Assembly: GCA_963853835.1 (NCBI GenBank)
Contig: OY970824.1
Coordinates: 70,628,372-70,692,371, forward strand
Direction: 5' to 3'
Origin: Calendula officinalis
Lineage: Eukaryota; Streptophyta; Magnoliopsida; Asterales; Asteraceae
DNA length: 64,000 nucleotides
Under the pieces are notes generated by a model that ran no database searches, was not told the DNA's origin, and worked only from the letters and a program-made list of their open reading frames with translations. Shown piece after piece: positions 41,724 through 50,120 of this stretch. Both the position numbers and the translations under genes were made by a program. The first letter of the stretch is position 1. Each line of letters starts with the position of its first letter.

Positions 41724-42270
41724 TGGGGCAGAAACTTACTACTGATGAGTTGATACTTGTGAAGTCTATAACTTAGTTACTACTGATCAAGGCATATTGA
41801 AGATACTACTGATCAATAGTAGTTACTACTGACGATGGTTTTGGACTTACTACTGGTCACCAGACTTACTACTGACGTTACATATTTACTACTGGTGATT
41901 AGTTTTACTACTGATACGCGTTTATGGAACATATCAAGTCCGAGATCTTCGCAGAGATAGTTATAGAATGTAATTCAATGTATATCTTTATAATTCGAAT
42001 GTAAATCAAGTCCTAGAATAACTAGGGTAAATAGTTTAGCTTCAAGGACTATTATAAATAGTTCCTTACGAATTGTAAACGTACGTGTGTATTGTTAATC
42101 GATAATATACATTGAAGCTTTTTGTGAAACTGTGTTCTTAGTATTTTTGCTTATTGTTCTTACAGTTTATTGTTCTTAATATATTGATATAGTGTTGATC
42201 CGCTACAACTTCTATTATCAATTAGATCTAAAGATGTTTATTAACTCTTCATAGTTAATCGATCCTGACA
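41633..42270 (+). repeat. Copia-1 3' LTR, altered 5' edge
   Basis: It is colinear with the 5' LTR over 638 bp and ends TGACA before TSD CATAC. It starts TACTGG instead of TGTTGG, and no polypurine tract precedes it. Confidence 0.93.
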
Positions 42271-42612
42271 CATACATTTTGCCAAAAATATAAACAACAC
42301 CTTGGTGTTGAAAAAATCCGCATTTAGTGATACTTTTTAGGTTTTTGTATTATTTTTTATAAGACGCTAACATACACTATAGTTCTTTTCATATTTATGT
42401 TTTACTTTGTGTCGTCTACCTACAAAGTAGTTTGAGTTTGGAGGCATTCAACCAACTTGCTTGTTTCGTTTTCGCTATGGCAATTACAAATAGTGGTCCA
42501 TGTGTTCGATATTGAAATATCATACTTTTGGTTTACATTTAAATTTAAACTTCGCATGACTTGAAAAGATTCATCTATTCATTACACAAAAAACTTGTAA
42601 CATTTAATTTGA

Positions 42613-42647
42613 CTAGCAGGGTACCCGCGCAATGCGACGGCGGGTAC
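42613..42647 (-). mobile_element. Helitron 3' terminus (minus strand)
   Basis: Read on the minus strand, an 8-bp perfect stem GTACCCGC/GCGGGTAC (42647-42640 and 42628-42621) is followed by CCTG and then CTAG, with host T next. A hairpin a few bases before CTRR-T is the Helitron 3' signature. The 5' TC end, at higher coordinates, was not found, so length and cargo are unknown. Confidence 0.6.
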
Positions 42648-42854
42648 CTAGAAACCATATTTCGTGGCGAGCAAGTGTTGTTCGTTTACACGGTAATAAT
42701 TGTTGCTAGAAATAAATAATTAAACGGAAATGTGGATTTTGGTAAGAGTTGATGATTTACAGCGTCGTATATTTAATGTTATTGGGTAAAATGGTTTTCG
42801 AGTAACAGACTTTTGTTATTAAGTGTGGGTGGTGTTATCAAAGTGTAATGTATA

Positions 42855-42935
42855 GCAAGTGGTTAACACATAGTGATAAGTTAGGAGAGGTCTTGGGTTC
42901 GAATCTTATTAGCCGCAATTTTTTTTTTATGGTAG
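42855..42935 (+). repeat. tRNA-like (SINE-type) fragment
   Basis: AGCAAGTGGTTAAC resembles an A box, and GGGTTCGAATCTT (about 42895) resembles a B box. A run of T follows. There is no cloverleaf, so it is not a tRNA gene. It may belong to the Helitron or be a SINE head. Confidence 0.4.
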
Positions 42936-43182
42936 AGAACTAACTAACAAAAGTGGAAAGATCGTTAAAATCAAGTTTAAGGAGCTCCTTAAACTTGCCT
43001 AATGTGATAGGCCTAAATGCTTTATATAGTGGTAAGATAAACACGTACATTCTTGATAGGTTAGCAATAGCATTACTAAATTATATTGAAGAAAACTGAC
43101 AAACCACTAAAACCAATTATGCTAGCAATAAGTCACAATTAACACAACTAATACTTCCTCTATATCACAACAATAAGTAATA

Positions 43183-43445
43183 CTCCCTCCATCCCTAAAT
43201 AAAGTTCCCATTTGTCCTTAAATTTTTGTCCCTAAATAAAGTTCTCATTTCACAAGTTGATGGATCCACTTAATAAGATAATATAATTACCAAGGACCCC
43301 ACTACTTACTATCCACTAACTATCTTTCTCTCTCCAAACCAACTTTATATTTTAATCAAATTTATTACCAATTGCCCCACCACTAACTTTCTCCTTAAAA
43401 CTTGTACCCAAGACAAATGGGAACTTTATTTAGGGACGGAGGGAG
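43183..43445. mobile_element. Stowaway MITE (inner 1), 263 bp
   Basis: Ends CTCCCTCCATCCC and GGGACGGAGGGAG with TA at 43181-43182 and 43446-43447. Subterminal AAATAAAGTTCCCATTTG and its inverse are shared with the next Stowaway. Confidence 0.92.
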
Positions 43446-43510
43446 TACATTTTAATTTTCACGAATTTTGAGACAAAAAATTAAAGTATAGGTTAAAATA
43501 TAATAAAGTA

Positions 43511-43772
43511 CTCCCTCCGTCCCTAAATAAAGTTCTCATTTCTCTTGGGCATAACTTCTTGGAGATAGTTAGTGGTGGGGTATTTGGTATTATTTTTTAT
43601 TAAAATATAAGGTTTGATTAGAGAGAGAAAGTGTTTTAGGAGATAGTTAGTGGTGAAAGTATTGATAATAATATTATTATATTAAGTGGGGCCCTTAAGT
43701 TTGAGAATGAGAACTTTATTTAGGGACAAAACTTGGAGAAGAAATGAGAACTTTATTTAGGGACGGAGTGAG
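43511..43772. mobile_element. Stowaway MITE (inner 2), 262 bp
   Basis: Ends CTCCCTCCGTCCC and GGGACGGAGTGAG with TA at 43509-43510 and 43773-43774. It is closely related to 45459-45722. Confidence 0.92.
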
Positions 43773-44417
43773 TAGATAATTAGTGGATGATAGGTCTCAC
43801 TTTTTTGAATAAAGTGATATTAATGAGTTTTAAAAGTAAAAGTAAGGGTATAAGGATAATTTCATTTTATTAAAGTTGATAGTTAGTGGAGGTTGGATCC
43901 CATATTTTTGCCAAATAAGGTAACTTTTAAAGTGTATCACTTATTATGAAACACTCATTTATAAAAAGTGTATCACTTATTATGATACGGACGAAGTATT
44001 ATAATTAATTGATCGGCTTACACATTGACATTACTTATTCAAACTAATTAATCTTTTTCTTTCATCTTTTAATAGGTTTGGAACATTCTCACTTTTGTTA
44101 AGGCTTGTTTCAGTTAACTCACTTGCTATTTCAGAAATATTTACGTTTATAAAATATCAATAGCCCTAGGATTCGAATGTGCAAAACTCATGTTGTTAGC
44201 AAGATTTCTAAGACTACCCGTAATAGGTGACCAAATGCCACCTCTGCGCCACATCAGCTTTCTCTCTCCTGATCAAACACATGACCAGACAGCGACCATT
44301 AGCCCGTAATGGGTGACCGATCGGATTTTTTTTTTAAATTTCATTACTAATTAAAACATTACATTAAAAATAAATAAAAACATTACATTAAAAATAATTA
44401 AAAAAACATTAAAAAAA

Positions 44418-44944
44418 CTAGTGGTGGGTTTGTCGATTCCAAATGTGTTCCACCAAATCAATTCTAAGATTTAGATGAGTTTGTTGATTATGGATCTCCC
44501 TGATAACTTGCAATACTTCCTCATGTGATCGTACGGGGTCAAGTTCACTATGTCGCTCTTCCGGATGAAAGTCAGGACATATCGCCCTGCCTTTGTCTTT
44601 GATAATCATATTATGTAATATGATACAAGTGTACATTATATCTCTTATTCTGTTAACATTTGGGGACCTTGCAGTCGTTTTAATTATACCCCATTTTTTC
44701 TGAAACGTTTACGAAAATGTTCCTCGTTATATGTGGGATTTTCAGCGAAATAAGCTGCCACGAGACGGTCATTCGCACCGCCACGGTCCCTATGCACGTA
44801 TCTTCTAGGAGTTCTAGGGATACTAGAACTGGAACCTTCAAGAAACGCGGTCGTCGTTTGTAAAAAACCAAGATGTATAATCTTGTCCCCTTCCTCGTCG
44901 CCAAAAATGAAATTAGCGACATTCATTTCATCGTCGGAACTCAT
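44418..44944 (-). pseudogene. PIF/Harbinger transposase, N- and C-terminal ends fused by deletion
   Basis: The first frame (44944-44684) starts MSSDDEMNV and includes SIPRTPRRYVHRDRG and AENPTYNEEHFRKRF, the usual N-terminal region of plant Harbinger transposases. The second frame (44636-44418) has CIILHNMIIKD and ends LVEHIWNRQTHH, the usual C-terminus. Between them nearly all of the catalytic DDE domain is missing (normally over 200 residues). The element could only be moved by a transposase supplied elsewhere. Plant proteins of this family can be domesticated (ALP1-like), but the deletion argues against function here. Confidence 0.88.
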
Positions 44945-45220
44945 TTTTAAGATAGTGTGTGTGATTGAGTAAGTATGAAGAAAAGAAATGAGAAGTGTGA
45001 AATTTTTTAGAAAAAGATTGGGTATTTATAAGGTAAAAATTAAGCTTGAAAGGGTTGTTGATTTAATAAAATAGTCGTTGGTGGGGTGATGTTTACGTTG
45101 AACGGTCGAATTTGACCGGTCGACTCCCCGACCGTTGGGCCTCGGCGACGCGTCGGGCATGAGGGGGCGTAACGGGGGCGACCCGTCGGGAGTGGATTGC
45201 GTGGAGGTCGCGACCGGTGG

Positions 45221-46022
45221 TAGGGATGGAATCGGGTCCGGAACCGACCCGGATGGACCCAGACCCGAAATACCCGAGACCCGATTTAGGAGGATTAGTA
45301 GACCCGAGAACCGAACCGTTTTACAAAATACGGTTCCGGTTCGGTTCCGGGTTCGGTTCGGGTAAATCGGGTATATACCCGATTGGAACCGAAGTAGTAA
45401 TTGGAGCCGTTTTTTGGTGTTTTTATCAAATTCATTAGTTTATACATGTAATATTATACTCCCTCCGTCCCTTAATAAAGTTCCCATTTGTGTTGGGCAC
45501 AACATTTTAGGAGATAATTAGTGGTGGGGTATTTGGTATTACTTTTGATTAAAATATAAGGTTTGACTGGAGAGAGAAAGTGTTTTAAGAGATAGTTAGT
45601 GGTGAAAATATTGGTAATAATATTATTATATTAAGTGGGCCCCTTATGTTTCAGAAATGGGAACTTTATTTAGGGACAAAATTTTAAGGCAAAATGAGAA
45701 CTTTATTTAGGGACGGAGGGAGTAATTATTTACAAATAACAATTGTTTAATTTATATGAACTAGGTACTATTAATAGTATTATACCACAATAAATTCCAA
45801 ATACATAGTTAATTATTTCGGTTCCGGGTCTTAGACCCGATTTGTTCCATACCCGATGTACCCGGACCCGATTTACCCGGACCCGAAATACCCGATACCC
45901 GATTTCTCAAAAATCTTGGACCCGATACCCGAACCGATTTTTAGTAATCCGGTTCCAAACGGTTCCGGTTCCGGTTCGGTACGGATACGGTTTCGGGTCT
46001 TCGGTTCTATGTCCCATCCCTA
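45221..46022. mobile_element. hAT-like MITE with CGGGT/CCGG repeats (copy B), inside the Harbinger element
   Basis: A perfect 8-bp duplication ACCGGTGG (45213-45220 and 46023-46030) flanks ends TAGGGATGG and CCATCCCTA. It is the same family as 3063-3583, in opposite orientation and split by a Stowaway at 45459-45722. Confidence 0.93.
45459..45722. mobile_element. Stowaway MITE inside the hAT-like MITE, 264 bp
   Basis: Ends CTCCCTCCGTCCC and GGGACGGAGGGAG with TA at 45457-45458 and 45723-45724. The empty counterpart of the site is visible in copy A (3063-3583). Confidence 0.95.
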
Positions 46023-46054
46023 ACCGGTGGCGGGGTCGTGCGATACGGGTAGTC

Positions 46055-48162
46055 TAACCAACTTTTTTTTTTTTTAATTAGATTTCAGTTATTTCACTGC
46101 AATTATTTATTACTATATTATCTTTATTAATTCATAAACTCATATCCTTCCATTGATCGGGACAAGCGAATTGTAATTGGTTCGAATCGATTTAGTTTTT
46201 GAAGTAATTTGAACAATTTGGTTTCAACTTTTCAAAAACCGGACACTATTTGGTTTCAACTACTTTATTCACATAAAATCAATCCAACCAAACAACACAT
46301 ATATTGACCGTTACTCCCACCACTATCACTATTAGGGGTGAGCGCGGTCCAATAATCGAACCGAAACTGAAAATAATGAATTTTAAAATCGAAACTAAAT
46401 GATTACATTTTATCGATTTTAGTTCGGTTCGATTTTAGTTAGAGTTTTTTTTCATTTTGTTTAACTTTCTTGGAAAAAGACGTGTATATAAACAAAAGTT
46501 ATAGCATCGTACAACTTTAGTTTCGCAAAGTACAAGTCATATTAGCATGGATGGAGCACCGCCACCCCCATGTGCTGTGCCAATACAGACAAAACTTCAA
46601 CAGGGACAGACCATCCCCATCGTTCATAATTATTTGTACGTATCAAATCCAATCATGTGCTTCTTTTTTACTCCCACTTCGCCTAAATTTTTACCGTCAC
46701 GAATCTTCTCTCCATATACTTACAGATCCCTCGCGATCTACATATCGATCCCTACATTTTACACTTCAGCATCTACTAATCTAGGCCGTACACGTGTCTC
46801 CGAGGGATCTACGGTCGTGATGGTGTTGGTTCACGGCGGCCGTGGGAAGTAACGGCGTTTGATGGTAACTTAACGGCGAACGGTGGTCTCCTATTGCCTT
46901 CCTCGGTACTAGCGTGGTCGGGACCGTATCACTGTATTCTGACAGATAAATGGGCATCAAATTAACCCCACTTACGACCGTTTACAACTTGTTTGAAATG
47001 TCTAAAACACCCCTTGCTTCCTGTTGAAAATTGAATAGAAAAACAGAAAATTTAAAAGAAATTGCCCTCCATACAAAAAGGGAGGTGATTCGTACACAGC
47101 AACTTTTATCCATACAGAGAAAATTCATACCAAATGACAATCATGCCATTACTTTACTTTTAACCTATTTTACATTTTACCCCTCTCATTAAAGACATGG
47201 TTGTCATTTTAGATGAATTTGCTCTTTATGGATAAAAGTTGTTCCGTACGAATCAGCTCCCATCCAAAAAGCCTACTTTTCGGTATATTTATTTTCTTTT
47301 CAGATGTTATTTACTTTATTAATTTTATTAATTTTAATACTTTATTAATTTTAAAACTCATAACTAATGTTTTGATGTTGAACATAAGGTTGAACTGGTC
47401 GTACCGGTTATAACAGCGTTGAGTATTTTATCATATAGTAATTGTATTAATGGTGTACAAATATCAAAAAGATTTAGAAAATACTATATATTATTATCAT
47501 AAAAATTAAAAAATATTCAACCTTTTTTTAACTAAGTTTGTCATTTTTAAGTTCAAAATCTGTATGACTAGCTGGTCTGAGGCATTGGGTTTATACCCAT
47601 GTGGGCTGCAGGTCGTGAGTTCGAATCCCTTTGGGAGCGTTGCATTAGCGTAATTTAACTCATATCTCAGACGGGCACATATGAGGAATTTTCTTTGAAA
47701 ATCCCTTTGGGGGCTGGGTTTGCCGCTTATGCGGAGCTCGAACTCGGGGTGCTCGCTGAAAAATTGCGAGTAGGCTTCCGTTATTTCATTTGCCGTTTCC
47801 AAAAAAAAATATGTATAAAAATTTATATGTTTATTTTATTATCTATTTTTTTAAATAAAAAACTGATGTTTTCCGATTTGACCAACTGATTCAACCGTGT
47901 TATTATGTGCAACCTGCAGGTCTTAGTGGTGCTATAACCATCAAACTAATAGACTTAATCGGTTAATCCGTCCTGAATCTGTTCAACTGGTTCAGTTGAG
48001 TTTTTAAAACATTTCCCATAACTATTTAATCTATATTTTACGCATAATATTCAGATAACAATCTAGTTATATGAAAATATGAATTCAGTCGGTCATCAAC
48101 AAGCACAAAACAATGAAGCTTCTTAGGACATAAATAAAGGCTCTCAATTGTAAGCTAGCTTA
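46055..48162. other. Intergenic, no gene recognised
   Basis: This contains a one-ended hAT-type terminus (TAGGGGTGAGCGCGG near 46334), a Pro-rich short frame at 46547-46852 that cannot be supported, and a SINE at about 47566-47809. Confidence 0.45.
47566..47809 (+). mobile_element. tRNA-derived SINE, third family
   Basis: The A box AGCTGGTCTGAGGC and B box GTGAGTTCGAATCCC (near 47616) lead into a body carrying CCCTTTGGG twice (near 47626 and 47701). The element ends CCGTTTCC followed by an A-tail (47801-47809). TGTAT is present near both flanks as a possible short duplication. It is non-coding. Confidence 0.75.
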
Positions 48163-48769
48163 TAAAGGCTAGACCCACACGCGCGCCGAGCCGAGACCGA
48201 TGACGCGAAATGGCGCGATTTAGGCGCACTTTGCACTTCGCACGACGCATCGGTCGCTGGGAGCTGAGGAGCTTTTATTTTTGGTCGTGTGTTTGAGAAG
48301 ACTGTAACGTCTGGGTATTAAAACTGGTTGATGACTTTGGTCGTTGTAACGTTTTTGGTTTATGACCATATCAGTTAAAACGTCTGGCTTAATGGTCAAT
48401 ATTAATCCCGAGCAGTTACAGTTTTGACACATTGGGTTCACTATAAAACTGGCTCGAGGCTCAGTCTAGAACACACCGAAAAAACACACATTCTCTCTCA
48501 ATTGCTCCTGCGTTCTTGTGCTCTGTACCTTCCTGTTTCTGATTAAACACTTTGTGTTGTTTGGTGATTCTTGGCTGTAAGAACTTACCAGCGTACTGCA
48601 TCAAATCCTGGGGTGATACGTAGAGGCTAACAGCATACAACACGTATAAACCTTAAAGGACAGGAATCCCATTCCGTGCAGTTTGATTCTCGTCGATTTT
48701 CAGGTTTGCATGTTCATTTTGGTTCTTTGATTATTACTAACATTGTTACAGAATATAAAATATTCAACA
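48163..48769 (+). repeat. Copia-2 5' LTR, 5'-truncated
   Basis: It starts TAAAGGCTAGACCC directly after GCTTA and ends ATTCAACA. It contains a CpG-rich block (CACGCGCGCCGAGCCGAGAC, 48179-48198) and a likely leader. No tRNA-iMet primer site follows; the sequence after it is ATCTTTAAGGTTT. Confidence 0.9.
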
Positions 48770-48844
48770 ATCTTTAAGGTTTATATTTTTTGTTTGTTCT
48801 ATATTCTGTGATTAATCTACTAATCAATTTTCAGAGAAAAGAAA

Positions 48845-50074
48845 ATGGATACTGAACTTTCCTCCACCAACTTCCGTTTGATGAATCAAGAATTCATCAA
48901 GCTTGATCGTTTTGATGGCCAGAACTACACTCGATGGGCTGACAAAGTCATGTTTATGCTTGCTGTGCTTAAACTGAGCTTCGTGTTGGACCCTAAATTG
49001 GTCCCAATTCCTGCTAATCCAGAACCCGCTGAAGGAGGTGCTCCTGATGTGCAAGCAATTGCCGAACTTGACAAGCAAAGGGCTCTGCGTAGAGAGTCTG
49101 AGCACTTATGTTTGGGACACATCAAGAACTCCTTGTCTGACCGACTCTATGATCTGTATGCTCCTATTACAGATCCTAGAGAGTTGTGGAAATCTATTGA
49201 ACTCAAGTACAAGGCACATGAAGAAGGTACCAACAAGTATCTTGTGTCAAAATACTTCGAGTTTCAAATGGTGGATGATAAGCCGATTATGGAGCAAGTG
49301 CATGAACTCCAGGTGATAGTGAATAAGTTGAATTCCCTATCTATTAATCTTCCCGAGCTTTTTCAGGTTGGAGCAATCATTTGCAAGTTACCACCTTCTT
49401 GGAAAGACTTTTCCAAAAGAATGATGCACAAATCCGAGGACTACTCCTTGGATATCTTGTTGAAACACCTTCGTATTGAGGAGGAAACTCGCAACAGGGA
49501 CAAAAGGGGTAAAGTCGGAATGAGTGTTCACCACGTGTCAGGTGGGGGTCATGGTTCTGCATCTGGTTCGGGTTCTGGGTACAAAGGCAAGAAAGGGTTC
49601 AAAATGAACAAGAACATGGGACCTAAAAAGAAGGAGTTCAAGAGGCCTAATCATCATCAGCAAAACAATCAACTCAAGAAAACAGGAAAGTGCCATGTTT
49701 GCGGAGAAACAGGGCATTATGCACGAGAATGTCCACTGCGGAAATCGGGGCCCGTTGGTGGATCTGCAAATGCTGTTGCAGATCTAACTCACTTGGTGGC
49801 TAGTGTGGATCTTGGGGAAACCAATATGATTTCCTCATTAAATCGTGTGATAACTACTCGTGGCTGGTTTCTTGATTCTGGAGCTACTATTCATGTTTGT
49901 GGTGATCGTAGTAGCTTCCAAACATATGGCCCTGTTCAAGAAGGAACGGTAGTGTCGTGTGCTGATGGTCACAAGGAGCGTGTTCGTGGAATAGGCACGG
50001 TGTTACTAAATTTCCAAAATGGAAGTGTGGTCACCCTTCGTGATGTGTTGCAACTTGCATGTTCCTGGTGTTAG
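48845..50074 (+). CDS. Copia-2 Gag-protease, frameshifted at the end
   Basis: This is Gag of 409 aa in the open frame. FDGQNYTRWADKVMF is the Copia gag N-terminus. The zinc knuckle CHVCGETGHYAREC lies near 49691-49732, preceded by a Lys/Gly-rich basic stretch, and the protease core WFLDSGATIHVCG lies near 49864-49902. A 7-bp partial duplication (ACTTGCA, about 50053-50059) shifts the frame, producing the stop at 50072-50074. Coding sequence in the alternative frame continues up to the Gypsy insertion at 50121. The start ATG lies 76 bp after the LTR. Confidence 0.88.
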   Translation: MDTELSSTNFRLMNQEFIKLDRFDGQNYTRWADKVMFMLAVLKLSFVLDPKLVPIPANPEPAEGGAPDVQAIAELDKQRALRRESEHLCLGHIKNSLSDRLYDLYAPITDPRELWKSIELKYKAHEEGTNKYLVSKYFEFQMVDDKPIMEQVHELQVIVNKLNSLSINLPELFQVGAIICKLPPSWKDFSKRMMHKSEDYSLDILLKHLRIEEETRNRDKRGKVGMSVHHVSGGGHGSASGSGSGYKGKKGFKMNKNMGPKKKEFKRPNHHQQNNQLKKTGKCHVCGETGHYARECPLRKSGPVGGSANAVADLTHLVASVDLGETNMISSLNRVITTRGWFLDSGATIHVCGDRSSFQTYGPVQEGTVVSCADGHKERVRGIGTVLLNFQNGSVVTLRDVLQLACSWC

Positions 50075-50120
50075 GAAGGGGCTTGTGTCGGCAGCCAAGT
50101 TTGATGAGAATGGTTATAAG

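Larger units (their letters stand above)
31498..42270 (+). mobile_element. Copia LTR retrotransposon with env-position third ORF, 10.8 kb, defective
   Basis: Two 638-bp LTRs (six differences counted by eye, three of them in the first ten bases), TSD CATAC (31493-31497 and 42271-42275) and an initiator-Met tRNA primer site define the element. Order is gag, protease, integrase, reverse transcriptase/RNase H, a noncoding spacer, then a further long ORF before the 3' LTR. Integrase before RT places it in Copia, and the extra ORF suggests the Sirevirus (SIRE/Maximus) lineage. Nonsense codons and frameshifts make it non-autonomous, although LTR identity implies a recent insertion. A TACTACTGRT motif recurs throughout. 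Confidence 0.93.
30868..42301. mobile_element. Tourist-like MITE interrupted by the Copia insertion
   Basis: Left GGTGTTGTTTATTTTTT (30868) and right AAAAATATAAACAACACC (ending 42301) are inverted terminal repeats, preceded by TTA and followed by TTG. The MITE proper is 30868-31497 plus 42276-42301; the Copia element (31498-42270, TSD CATAC) sits inside it. A 108-aa Arg/Gly-rich frame at 31064-31390 in the left part is compositional only. Confidence 0.6.
43154..43996. mobile_element. Stowaway MITE containing two nested Stowaways
   Basis: The outer ends CTTCCTCTATATCACA and TATGATACGGACGAAG are inverted repeats flanked by TA (43152-43153 and 43997-43998). Two further complete Stowaways (43183-43445 and 43511-43772), each with its own TA duplication, sit inside. 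Subtracting them leaves an outer element of about 310 bp. Confidence 0.78.
42302..44211. other. Intergenic, MITE-rich, no gene recognised
   Basis: This contains a Helitron 3' end, a tRNA-like fragment and nested Stowaways, listed separately. The remaining sequence shows no exon. Confidence 0.5.
44212..46054. mobile_element. PIF/Harbinger transposon, internally deleted, with nested MITEs
   Basis: The inverted ends GACTACCCGTAAT and ATACGGGTAGTC are flanked by the 3-bp duplication TAA (44209-44211 and 46055-46057). This is the PIF/Harbinger rule (TTA/TAA). It encodes a deleted transposase on the minus strand and carries a hAT-like MITE (45221-46022), itself containing a Stowaway. Confidence 0.88.

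Noticed and set aside
46334..46500. Another hAT-like MITE starting TAGGGGTGAGCGCGG
   Set aside because: Only one end was found and there is no matching right terminus or 8-bp duplication nearby. It is probably a truncated relic.
46547..46852. Pro-rich ORF starting MDGAPPPPCAVPIQTK, possible first exon of a gene
   Set aside because: No family is recognised and the conserved-looking part is only about 30 codons. No downstream exon could be joined before the SINE and Copia-2. An interrupted gene cannot be excluded.
47600..47640. tRNA gene suggested by GAGTTCGAATCCC
   Set aside because: No cloverleaf or acceptor stem; the polymerase III boxes belong to a SINE with an A-tail.
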